Assembly: GCA_028694875.1 (NCBI GenBank)
Contig: JAQVKB010000042.1
Location: forward strand, 1-7,608
Source: Candidatus Izemoplasmatales bacterium
GTDB lineage: Bacteria; Bacillota_I; Bacilli_A; Izemoplasmatales; Hujiaoplasmataceae
Reading direction: 5' to 3'
DNA length: 7,608 nt
Shown here: in pieces, positions 1 to 6,030 of the stretch
Numbering within the stretch: position 1 is the first letter of the stretch
Layout: every line of letters starts with the position of its first letter
Position numbers and translations under genes: made by a program
Notes under the pieces: model-generated
Told to the model about the DNA's origin: nothing
The model's database searches: none
The model's input: only the letters and a program-made list of their open reading frames with translations

Positions 1-2292
1 TTTTTTCAAGGAACTTACGGTTAAGTAGCCACCAGATTCAATTAAGATCCTTTTTTCAAAAAGACCAAAGGCACCCGAAATGATGAGCAGAGAGTGAAGT
101 TCAGAGAAGCCAAGTCGCGAGAGATTGAATGCTCTTAAGTACTCGACGGTTTGGAGACGGGCGAGGCCATTCTTGGCAAGACCAAAGCGCTCGATGTGGC
201 CTTTATCGACCATCGAACCATTGACAGGGATAATCGAACCACCCAAAGCTATGGTGATTTTGTCATGGTCTAGCATCGACGACATCAGTCGTAATAAGGC
301 GTCGGGTTCAAGAGGCGAGTCCGCATCGATGCCACAAACATATTCTTTCGTCGCGTAATTGATACCGACATTTAACGCATCCGCTTTTCCGCCATTTTCT
401 TTATCCACCATCAAGAGGTTGGGGTACGATTTGTTCGCATAGACCGCTTTGACAGCTCTCGTCTCGATGGAGGCCACTTTGGGGATATCAACACGAATCA
501 TTTCAAAATGATCAATCACCGTTTGCAAGGTGTTGTCTTTGGAACCATCGTTGACAATGACAACTTGATAATCAGGATAATCCAGATTCAGCAACGAATG
601 GATGTTATCAACGATTGACATCGCTTCATTGTAGGCAGGTGCGATAATCGTGACGGAAGGAATCATCCCGGGTTCATAAAGTAAGGGGTGTCCTTTGAGT
701 CGCCAAAGCGCGCTTTGACGCCGATTGGCGAAATAAGAGAGCATCGCAAGCATGAAATAGATGGCATTGACCGCCAGATAGTAACCGATAAAGACTTTAT
801 TGATGAAAATCACATATTGCTCGGCAGAAACAAGAATCGGCGACAAAAAGACAATTCGCCACCGAATCAACACGAACAAAAGCGGTAAGAATAGGATGGA
901 AAAAATCAGATGACGAATGAGCCATTTGGTTTTGGAAATTTCGTTTTTGGCCGTTTTTCTTTTTTGGGGTACCAATGTCAACTTCAAAAATCCCATACGT
1001 GCATAGACTTCACTCGATAAATACGTGGATAACTCAAACAACAACTCTTCATCGGTTCGCGCATATTCCGCCAAGATCTTTGTAAGGCGTTTCTCAAGAT
1101 CCAAATCTTTGTTCATATTGAGAAAGTTGATGAGCTCGGTACGAGATCCTTCCGCCATCATCAATTCAATCAAACGATCGAGCCATATCGGATTCCTTGT
1201 CGTGAGTTTTAAAAGAACATAGTTGAGTCGCGCACGAAAGACTCGTGTTAGCACTTGCTTATCGGTACGACTCAAATCTTTTCCCAACCATTCAATCAAG
1301 CCATCATAAAGTAATTGGTTTTTTTCGGTCATCCGCAAAATACCATCGGAAAATGGGAGTGTACTCGCCGCATGGGAAGCAGCACGCATCAGTTTCTCAA
1401 TGGTCGCACTTCCACCCGATCTCGCGATCGTGGAAACGGCAATTTCGACGATTTCAGGTTGGGGATGATACAGATGGGAGTCATCACTAAAAACAGCGCC
1501 AAATTGTTCCGAAAGTGCCAACATGATACTTTTATGAAGCCGATGCAATCGAAAAGGCTGAACATGGACAAATTCTTGGGCAACATGACCATCCAAATGG
1601 GCCTCTAGCATCTTCAAGTTTTTCCAAAGCAGGGGTTCGAAAATGGGATGATATACTTTGCGACTGAGATCCACAAAGACTTCTTTGATTTCAATTTCAG
1701 GTCGATCAAAATATTGATCCATATGAAGCAACGTCACTGGCATGTATCGAATCAGCATTTGAATCATCCGATATTGGTAGAAACGTTTGCTGCCAATTAG
1801 AGAATGGATGAGTTGTGGTAGTGTCGTATCATCAATACGGTGTCTCACAGCATAAGCCAATAGTGTTTTGGCGCGCTCATTGGTTTCCGTCGATAGCATT
1901 CCAAGTAGTGTGTTTACAATGTATTTCTCTGGAAAAGTGGATAAGAAGGAAATGGCACGCATCCTTACTGTCGAACGGAAAGATCGAAGTCGCCTGAGTT
2001 CCCTCTGAATCAATCCCATCGATACAAACAAACGATAGGCATCGTATTTTCGTTCGGAAGACAAATCAATCGACTGAACCAACTCGACATAAGCTTCATA
2101 CAACTGCCGTTTCGGATAGCGTTTTCGAATGTCTTCTCCCACTTGAAGTTTTTGGAGAAGGTAAGCTTGAATTTCCTGCTTACGCTGACGTCGACGTTTC
2201 ACCAAAATCTGATGGTCTACGATATGAAGAATCATGATAAGACCGACCAATGTTAACGTCAATGCCAAAATGAGGATTTGATCGACACTCAT
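1..2292 (-). CDS. Membrane GT2 glycosyltransferase with N-terminal HEAT-like helical region (3' end outside window)
   Basis: The frame is open from the ATG at 2292 to the window edge: 764 codons with no stop, so the C-terminus is missing. Order of parts: a membrane helix at about residues 6-25 followed by an Arg/Lys-rich stretch; a long alpha-helical region (about 60-450) that resembles HEAT/armadillo repeats in texture; two membrane helices (about 460-483 and 500-521); then a GT2 domain from residue 545. GT2 marks are SVTIIAPAYNE (546-556), the nucleotide-binding VNDGS around 582, GGKADALN around 638, and the metal-binding DAD at 656-658. The catalytic-base (GED/TED-like) and Q-x-x-R-W regions would lie past the edge. 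Such COG1215-type enzymes polymerise or transfer sugars from UDP-sugars at the inner face of the membrane, as in exopolysaccharide synthases; the sugar cannot be told here. The start overlaps the upstream gene's stop (ATGA) with GAGAGG nine bases upstream, which suggests translational coupling. GT2 is firm; the HEAT assignment is an inference from helix texture. Confidence 0.85.
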   Translation of the reverse strand, partial: MSVDQILILALTLTLVGLIMILHIVDHQILVKRRRQRKQEIQAYLLQKLQVGEDIRKRYPKRQLYEAYVELVQSIDLSSERKYDAYRLFVSMGLIQRELRRLRSFRSTVRMRAISFLSTFPEKYIVNTLLGMLSTETNERAKTLLAYAVRHRIDDTTLPQLIHSLIGSKRFYQYRMIQMLIRYMPVTLLHMDQYFDRPEIEIKEVFVDLSRKVYHPIFEPLLWKNLKMLEAHLDGHVAQEFVHVQPFRLHRLHKSIMLALSEQFGAVFSDDSHLYHPQPEIVEIAVSTIARSGGSATIEKLMRAASHAASTLPFSDGILRMTEKNQLLYDGLIEWLGKDLSRTDKQVLTRVFRARLNYVLLKLTTRNPIWLDRLIELMMAEGSRTELINFLNMNKDLDLEKRLTKILAEYARTDEELLFELSTYLSSEVYARMGFLKLTLVPQKRKTAKNEISKTKWLIRHLIFSILFLPLLFVLIRWRIVFLSPILVSAEQYVIFINKVFIGYYLAVNAIYFMLAMLSYFANRRQSALWRLKGHPLLYEPGMIPSVTIIAPAYNEAMSIVDNIHSLLNLDYPDYQVVIVNDGSKDNTLQTVIDHFEMIRVDIPKVASIETRAVKAVYANKSYPNLLMVDKENGGKADALNVGINYATKEYVCGIDADSPLEPDALLRLMSSMLDHDKITIALGGSIIPVNGSMVDKGHIERFGLAKNGLARLQTVEYLRAFNLSRLGFSELHSLLIISGAFGLFEKRILIESGGYLTVSSLKK

Positions 2293-3254
2293 AAATAAGT
2301 GCCTCTCTTCTTGAGCTCTCTTTGAATGAATCCAAGGATTTCTTCCAGAATTAAGGGCCGATCGACCACATAATCAATGCGAAGTTCATTGGCGCGTAAT
2401 ACGGTTTCAACATTTTTCGCATGGGTCATCAAGATGAACAGGGTATTCATCGCTTTGGTCAAATCGTTCATGGCATTTTTCAAAGAAAAACCGTCTCGTT
2501 TCGGGATGATTTTTTCGCACAGGATAGCATCAAATGTTTTTGACTTGACGCGTTCGAGCGCTTCTTCTCCATCTTTCGAAATCTCGACTGCAAACCCATT
2601 TTTCTCGAAGAACAATTGAAAAGCTTTTTGTGTCAAAGGGTCATGTTCCACCAACAATATGCGTCCAACAAATTGTGAGGAAGAGGGCAAATCTTGGTCC
2701 AAATACGCATTGGGACCCAAAGCTGGAACCAAATTGATTCGCTTCCAGCCTACCCGAAGCATGGCCTCGGTCAGTTCGTCGGCATCGCCCACTTTGGGTA
2801 TTTCGCTGAATTTCACAGAAGATACGGAGGCACTAATTGGTTCGACAAACACTTCTGAGGTACGAATTTCATGTTGAATGGTTTGGGCGATTTGCACCAC
2901 CTCATCGGTATTGCAGCGCAAATACATGATGTATCCCGGACCGTTCCGGCGAATGAGCAGCGAGTTCTTTGGTAAGTTTTGTTGAATCAAATACCCCGCA
3001 TTTTGAATCGTCTCATCACCAATTTGGGGGTTATACTTGGCATTGATTTCACTCAGATTATCGACACTGACATAGAGCAGGGCAATTTCAGGTTGGTTCG
3101 TCGGATCTTTGAGCGTCATCGAGATATCATACCGAAGGTATTCTCGCAAAAACAATTCGTTATAGTAGTGCGAATTGGCATCGATGATATACGTATCCAT
3201 CCTCGAACGAATCAAATCTTTGACAATCTCAATCTTTTGCTTCATCGTTTCCAT
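2289..3254 (-). CDS. Degenerate GGDEF domain fused to degenerate receiver (REC) domain
   Basis: The product is 321 residues from the ATG at 3254. Residues about 22-175 follow a GGDEF fold (a DANSHYYNELFLREYL opening like the usual D-x-LTGLxNR start, then LLYVSVDNLSEIN and IGDETIQNAG), but the GGDEF signature is NGPGY (104-108), the first metal-binding Asp is Ser, and the RxxD I-site position reads PKNS. Residues about 198-312 are a receiver domain (RILLVEHDP onward): the acidic pair is Glu-His, the phospho-acceptor Asp is Glu247, Thr277 is kept, and the usual Lys is Arg299. It is therefore unlikely to make c-di-GMP, bind it at a classical I-site, or accept phosphate; Glu may mimic the phosphorylated state. 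Its stop overlaps the start of the glycosyltransferase gene, so it probably regulates or scaffolds that enzyme. An upstream in-frame ATG at 3278 is rejected because it lies inside the -10 box; the start at 3254 has AAGGAAGGGTGAG before it. Confidence 0.85.
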   Translation of the reverse strand: METMKQKIEIVKDLIRSRMDTYIIDANSHYYNELFLREYLRYDISMTLKDPTNQPEIALLYVSVDNLSEINAKYNPQIGDETIQNAGYLIQQNLPKNSLLIRRNGPGYIMYLRCNTDEVVQIAQTIQHEIRTSEVFVEPISASVSSVKFSEIPKVGDADELTEAMLRVGWKRINLVPALGPNAYLDQDLPSSSQFVGRILLVEHDPLTQKAFQLFFEKNGFAVEISKDGEEALERVKSKTFDAILCEKIIPKRDGFSLKNAMNDLTKAMNTLFILMTHAKNVETVLRANELRIDYVVDRPLILEEILGFIQRELKKRGTYL

Positions 3255-3276
3255 ACTCTCACCCTTCCTTGGCACC

Positions 3277-3305
3277 ATTATATCGTGATTTGATTCGATT
3301 GAAAA
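3277..3305 (-). promoter_or_regulatory. Promoter of the pseudo-GGDEF/REC-glycosyltransferase operon
   Basis: Read on the minus strand: a perfect TATAAT (-10) at 3282-3277, 17 bases from a weak TTTTCA (-35) at 3305-3300. Initiation would fall near 3270, about 16 nt before the ATG at 3254 and just at the Shine-Dalgarno stretch. The -10 covers the alternative ATG at 3278, which fixes the gene start. The weak -35 may mean an activator is needed, or simply modest strength. Confidence 0.6.
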
Positions 3306-3332
3306 GGCAATGCAATTCTTTTATGACATTGT

Positions 3333-3361
3333 TTGACCTTTTTCTGGCTTTTGAGTATACT
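3333..3361 (+). promoter_or_regulatory. Promoter of the thioredoxin-like lipoprotein gene
   Basis: TTGACC (3333-3338), a 17-base spacer, and TATACT (3356-3361). It is close to the sigma-A consensus at both boxes. Initiation near 3368 would put the 5' end of the mRNA inside the Shine-Dalgarno sequence AGGTGA (3368-3373). It is back to back with the minus-strand promoter, with 27 bases between the two -35 boxes. Confidence 0.7.
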
Positions 3362-3378
3362 ACGTCTAGGTGAATATG

Positions 3379-3816
3379 ATGAAAAAACTAGGATTACTCT
3401 TTTCGATGATGCTTGTGATGCTGTTCCTTGTGAGTTGCAACAAGCCCGTTCAAATTCCAAAGTCCACACAAGAAGGTCTTGAGGAACCCATCCTGATTGA
3501 TGAAACAGTACTCGCTCAAATGATGAATGACCAAGAGTCCTTTGTCCTCTATGTCTATTCCTCCACATGCTCGAGTTGTCAGGAATTCCATCCCATCTTG
3601 CTGGATTATATCTCGCAAACCCGTGTTGTAATCTATGAAATCGAAGTTTCGACGACGTTTGCTTCAGGAAATACTCTCTTCCCGTTCGAATTTACGCCCA
3701 CATTGGGATTCTTCCTGAATGGTGAAGTTGTCGACCAAATCGATCCTGTTGAGAACGAAGATCCTTTTACTTCACTCTCTGAACTGCAGACATTCATGAA
3801 TCAACACTTTGAATGA
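3379..3816 (+). CDS. Thioredoxin-like lipoprotein with CSSC site
   Basis: The product is 145 residues from the ATG at 3379. A lipoprotein signal peptide has MKK, a hydrophobic stretch (4-18) and the lipobox LVSC (17-20), so Cys20 should be lipidated and the protein anchored to the outer face of the membrane. After a Pro/Gln/Glu-rich linker the mature part has a thioredoxin-like pattern: FVLYVYSSTC then CSSC (Cys64-Cys67), and a TPT motif with the expected cis-Pro at 107 followed by LGFFLNGEVV. This supports a thiol-disulfide role (reductase, oxidase or isomerase) on exported proteins; the direction and substrates cannot be read. CSSC differs from the CGPC of classical thioredoxin. GTG 3370 and ATG 3376 are also in frame, but they overlap or crowd the AGGTGA site; 3379 gives five bases of spacing. 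It is monocistronic, the only plus-strand gene, and ends in a shared terminator. Confidence 0.85.
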   Translation: MKKLGLLFSMMLVMLFLVSCNKPVQIPKSTQEGLEEPILIDETVLAQMMNDQESFVLYVYSSTCSSCQEFHPILLDYISQTRVVIYEIEVSTTFASGNTLFPFEFTPTLGFFLNGEVVDQIDPVENEDPFTSLSELQTFMNQHFE

Positions 3817-3817
3817 A

Positions 3818-3850
3818 AAAAGTTGCGAATCATTTCGCAACTTTTCTTTT
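3818..3850. terminator. Bidirectional Rho-independent terminator between the lipoprotein gene and coaD
   Basis: A perfect 12-bp stem (3818-3829 with 3834-3845; core GTTGCGAA/TTCGCAAC) closes a 4-base loop TCAT (3830-3833). A T-rich tract follows on the plus strand (3842-3850, TTTTCTTTT), and a T6 run follows on the minus strand (3821-3816). It can end both convergent transcripts. The coaD stop codon (3830-3832) is in the loop, so the last codons of coaD form one arm of the stem. Confidence 0.9.
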
Positions 3851-4324
3851 GTTAATTTTGGCTGCAATGGCTTCTGCCACCACTTTGGGAACAAACGGCG
3901 TCACGTCGCCACCGAACTGTGCGAGTTCTCGTACCGAAGAGGATGACAAGAATGAGAACTCCCCTTCTGTCATCAGAAAGACCGTATCGATATCATTGCT
4001 AATGCGACGATTGAAGTTCGTCAATTGAAACTCATAGTCATAATCGGTGACGGCACGTAATCCACGAAGAATGTGCGTCGCGCCAAGGATTTTACAATGT
4101 TCCACGGTCAACACTTCAGAGCGTACGACTTCGACATTCGGCAACTCTTTGAGCGCTTCACGCACGAGACGGCACCGTTCTTCCGCGGTAAATAACGTGT
4201 TTTTATTCGGATTATCGGAGATTGCGACATAGAGTTTATCAAACAATTTCGCACCGCGCGTCGCGATATCGAGATGACCGAAGGTTATCGGATCAAAACT
4301 GCCAGGATAATATCCTATTTTCAT
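3830..4324 (-). CDS. coaD: Phosphopantetheine adenylyltransferase
   Basis: This is the enzyme that transfers AMP from ATP to 4'-phosphopantetheine, giving dephospho-CoA and pyrophosphate, the fourth step of coenzyme A synthesis from pantothenate; it is cytosolic and usually a hexamer. At 164 residues it has the normal family length. Visible marks are the GSFDPIT-F-GH nucleotidyltransferase signature with T14-x-G-H17, the LRGLRAVTDYDYE segment (86-98) typical of bacterial CoaD, and the SSSSVRE motif (127-133) near the C-terminus. The ATG overlaps the rsmD stop (ATGA), with an AAAAGGGGGA ribosome site (4340-4331) inside rsmD, so the two are translationally coupled. The gene ends in the terminator loop. 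rsmD-coaD order is common in Bacillota (ylbH-coaD in Bacillus). No catalytic residue appears to be missing. Confidence 0.97.
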   Translation of the reverse strand: MKIGYYPGSFDPITFGHLDIATRGAKLFDKLYVAISDNPNKNTLFTAEERCRLVREALKELPNVEVVRSEVLTVEHCKILGATHILRGLRAVTDYDYEFQLTNFNRRISNDIDTVFLMTEGEFSFLSSSSVRELAQFGGDVTPFVPKVVAEAIAAKINKRKVAK

Positions 4325-4884
4325 TTCGATTCCCCCTTTTGGAAGAAATGGAATTTCGTATTACCACTTTTCCGTTCGCGATATTTCACGAACGATGTCA
4401 ATCGCGTATCAATCATCAAATTGGCATCCGATTCGAACACGAGAATGCCATCGTCTTTCAGATAATGGTTTTTTTCAATTAAGGACAATACTTTTGGATA
4501 GAGTCCACTTTCATAGGGGGGATCCACCAAAATCAAATCAAAGGGTTCGACACATGGCCTCTCCAAATAGGTAATGGCATCTCTTTCCAAAACGACACAG
4601 TTCTCCGTATCTGGATTTTTGAGCCGTTCGAGATTGTTTTTGATGACGCGAATCGCTTCTTTTTCTTTGTCAAGAAACACGACGACTTCCATCCCCCGAG
4701 AAAAAGCTTCGATACCCAAAGCGCCACTTCCAGCGAACAAATCGAGCGCTTTTCCTCCATCGAAGTACTGACCGAGAATGTTAAAGAGCGTTTCTTTGTT
4801 TTTATCCGTCGTCGGACGGGTGAACCCATTGGCCACTTCATCGAGTCGAATTCCTCGATGGAGCCCTGCAATCACTCTCAGCAT
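4321..4884 (-). CDS. rsmD: 16S rRNA (guanine(966)-N2)-methyltransferase RsmD
   Basis: This is an S-adenosylmethionine-dependent methyltransferase that modifies G966 (E. coli numbering) in helix 31 of 16S rRNA during small-subunit assembly. At 187 residues it has the normal family length. It opens with MLRVIAGLHRG, the typical RsmD start, followed by TRPTTDKNKETLFNIL (22-37), the SAM-binding LDLFAGSGALGIEA (47-60), and the catalytic DPPY (121-124). In-frame GTG 4893 and ATG 4890 lie at or within two bases of the GGAG ribosome site (4896-4893); the ATG at 4884 has an eight-base gap and matches the family start. It is first in a two-gene operon with coaD (4-base overlap) and has its own promoter. 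Confidence 0.96.
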   Translation of the reverse strand: MLRVIAGLHRGIRLDEVANGFTRPTTDKNKETLFNILGQYFDGGKALDLFAGSGALGIEAFSRGMEVVVFLDKEKEAIRVIKNNLERLKNPDTENCVVLERDAITYLERPCVEPFDLILVDPPYESGLYPKVLSLIEKNHYLKDDGILVFESDANLMIDTRLTSFVKYRERKSGNTKFHFFQKGESK

Positions 4885-4902
4885 CTTCATCACTCCAGGT
4901 TC

Positions 4903-4931
4903 ATTGTAACACGAGTGTTCGGCTTTCGCAA
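4903..4931 (-). promoter_or_regulatory. Promoter of rsmD-coaD
   Basis: On the minus strand: TTGCGA (-35, 4931-4926), a 17-base spacer, and TACAAT (-10, 4908-4903), with a TG one base before the -10 (extended -10). Initiation near 4896 would leave a leader of only about 12 nt, beginning at the GGAG ribosome site. No strong terminator separates it from the upstream peptidase gene (a weak CGCA/TGCG hairpin has no T-run), so readthrough may add expression. Confidence 0.65.
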
Positions 4932-4952
4932 ATCAACTGCGACAAAAGAGCA

Positions 4953-6011
4953 CTAATCGAAGGTGATTTCTTGAACGGTCTTGTGATCCAGCCGTTTGAT
5001 TAGTTCACAGACCAATTTGACGGCATTGTCATAGTCGTCTTCATGGATGACGGAAGTATGTGAATGAAGATATCGACAAGGCAAGCAAACCGCAATCGAG
5101 GGGCATCCCGCTTGGTTTGTGTGAATCCGTCCTGCGTCCGTTCCTCCCGCTTTGAGATACGATAATTGATAAGGAATCTTCAGTTCATTGGCAAGCGTTT
5201 CGGCATATTGGCGAAGTGCGACATGGCCAACCATCGAAGAATCGTACACCATCAAACATGGGCCAGCGCCTAATTTGGTTTCTTGGGTTCCACCGGGGTA
5301 GTCATGGGCAATCGTCACGTCAAGCGCGATGCCAATATCTGGAGAAACTGCATAAGCTGCGGTTTGGGCACCCCGTAAACCGACTTCTTCTTGAACCGTA
5401 CCAACACCAAAATAGGTGTTCGGGTGGTCATGGGATTGGAGATGTTCCAACACCTCGATGGCCAATGCAATCCCAATTCGATTATCAAACGCTTTGGACA
5501 AGAGGTACTTGTGATTGTTTAAAGGGGTGTATTCAATATAAGGCGTAATCATATCGCCGATGGTAATTCCCAAAGCGGTGACTTCCTCTTTCGAAGAAAC
5601 TCCCAAATCCAAATACATGTCTTTGAGATCGACGACCTTTTTCCGTTCTTCGGCTTCTAAAATGTGTGGCGGTTTCGAACCCGTCACAGCACGAATCTTC
5701 TTGCCCTCTCGTGTCGTGATTTGGAATTGTTGACTCAACACGACATGGCCCCACCATCCACCGGCAGGAATGAATTTCACATAACCTTCCTTGGTGATTT
5801 CGGTGACGATAAATCCAATTTCGTCCATGTGACCGGCCACCATGACGCGGACATCATCCTTGGTTCCTTTTTTTTCGACGAGGATGCTTCCCAAGCCATC
5901 ATAGGAAATTGTCCCTAAACCAGCCACGCGGTTCGCCATATATTTGCGGACTTCTTTTTCGTTGGCGGGAATACCATCCAACATCGTTAATTCTTTCAGT
6001 AATGTGCTCAT
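4953..6011 (-). CDS. M42-family metallo-aminopeptidase (glutamyl aminopeptidase / TET-type)
   Basis: The product is 352 residues, normal for M42. These are cytosolic dinuclear-metal (Zn or Co) aminopeptidases, usually dodecameric shells, that trim short peptides after proteasome or Clp cleavage; members are also annotated as endoglucanase or FrvX. The expected metal and catalytic residues are present: H61 and D63 in AGHMDEIG, D176 in AFDNRIG, the E208-E209 pair in VQEEVGLRGA (general base plus ligand), D231 in ALDVTIAHD, and H316 in the RYLHS-like C-terminal motif. The substrate preference (acidic, hydrophobic or Lys) cannot be told. An in-frame extension up to 6104 exists but runs back through a structured RNA. 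The start at 6011 has AAAGGAG eight bases upstream and gives the family N-terminus (MSTLLKELTMLDGIPANE). The ribosome site lies just after the U-tract of that RNA, so the gene depends on readthrough or on a weak promoter not recognised here. Confidence 0.95.
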   Translation of the reverse strand: MSTLLKELTMLDGIPANEKEVRKYMANRVAGLGTISYDGLGSILVEKKGTKDDVRVMVAGHMDEIGFIVTEITKEGYVKFIPAGGWWGHVVLSQQFQITTREGKKIRAVTGSKPPHILEAEERKKVVDLKDMYLDLGVSSKEEVTALGITIGDMITPYIEYTPLNNHKYLLSKAFDNRIGIALAIEVLEHLQSHDHPNTYFGVGTVQEEVGLRGAQTAAYAVSPDIGIALDVTIAHDYPGGTQETKLGAGPCLMVYDSSMVGHVALRQYAETLANELKIPYQLSYLKAGGTDAGRIHTNQAGCPSIAVCLPCRYLHSHTSVIHEDDYDNAVKLVCELIKRLDHKTVQEITFD

Positions 6012-6019
6012 TGTTTGGG

Positions 6020-6024
6020 CTCCT
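6020..6024 (-). promoter_or_regulatory. Ribosome binding site of the M42 peptidase gene
   Basis: AGGAG on the minus strand (part of AAAGGAGC, 6026-6019), eight bases before the ATG at 6011. It begins only a few bases after the U6 run that ends the upstream RNA, so it is outside the RNA hairpin and free to bind ribosomes whenever transcription continues. It decides the start against the longer reading frame. Confidence 0.85.
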
Positions 6025-6030
6025 TTCATG

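Noticed and set aside
125..358. Plus-strand reading frame within the glycosyltransferase gene, and similar short frames opposite it up to 1997
   Set aside because: All are antisense shadows of an uninterrupted 764-codon frame with clear GT2 motifs on the other strand.
3254..3278. Start of the GGDEF/REC-like gene at ATG 3278
   Set aside because: That ATG overlaps the TATAAT -10 box and would not be transcribed from this promoter; the ATG at 3254 has its own strong ribosome site.
5216..5548. Plus-strand frame of 110 codons opposite the M42 peptidase
   Set aside because: It is antisense to the catalytic core coding region and its composition is typical of a shadow frame.
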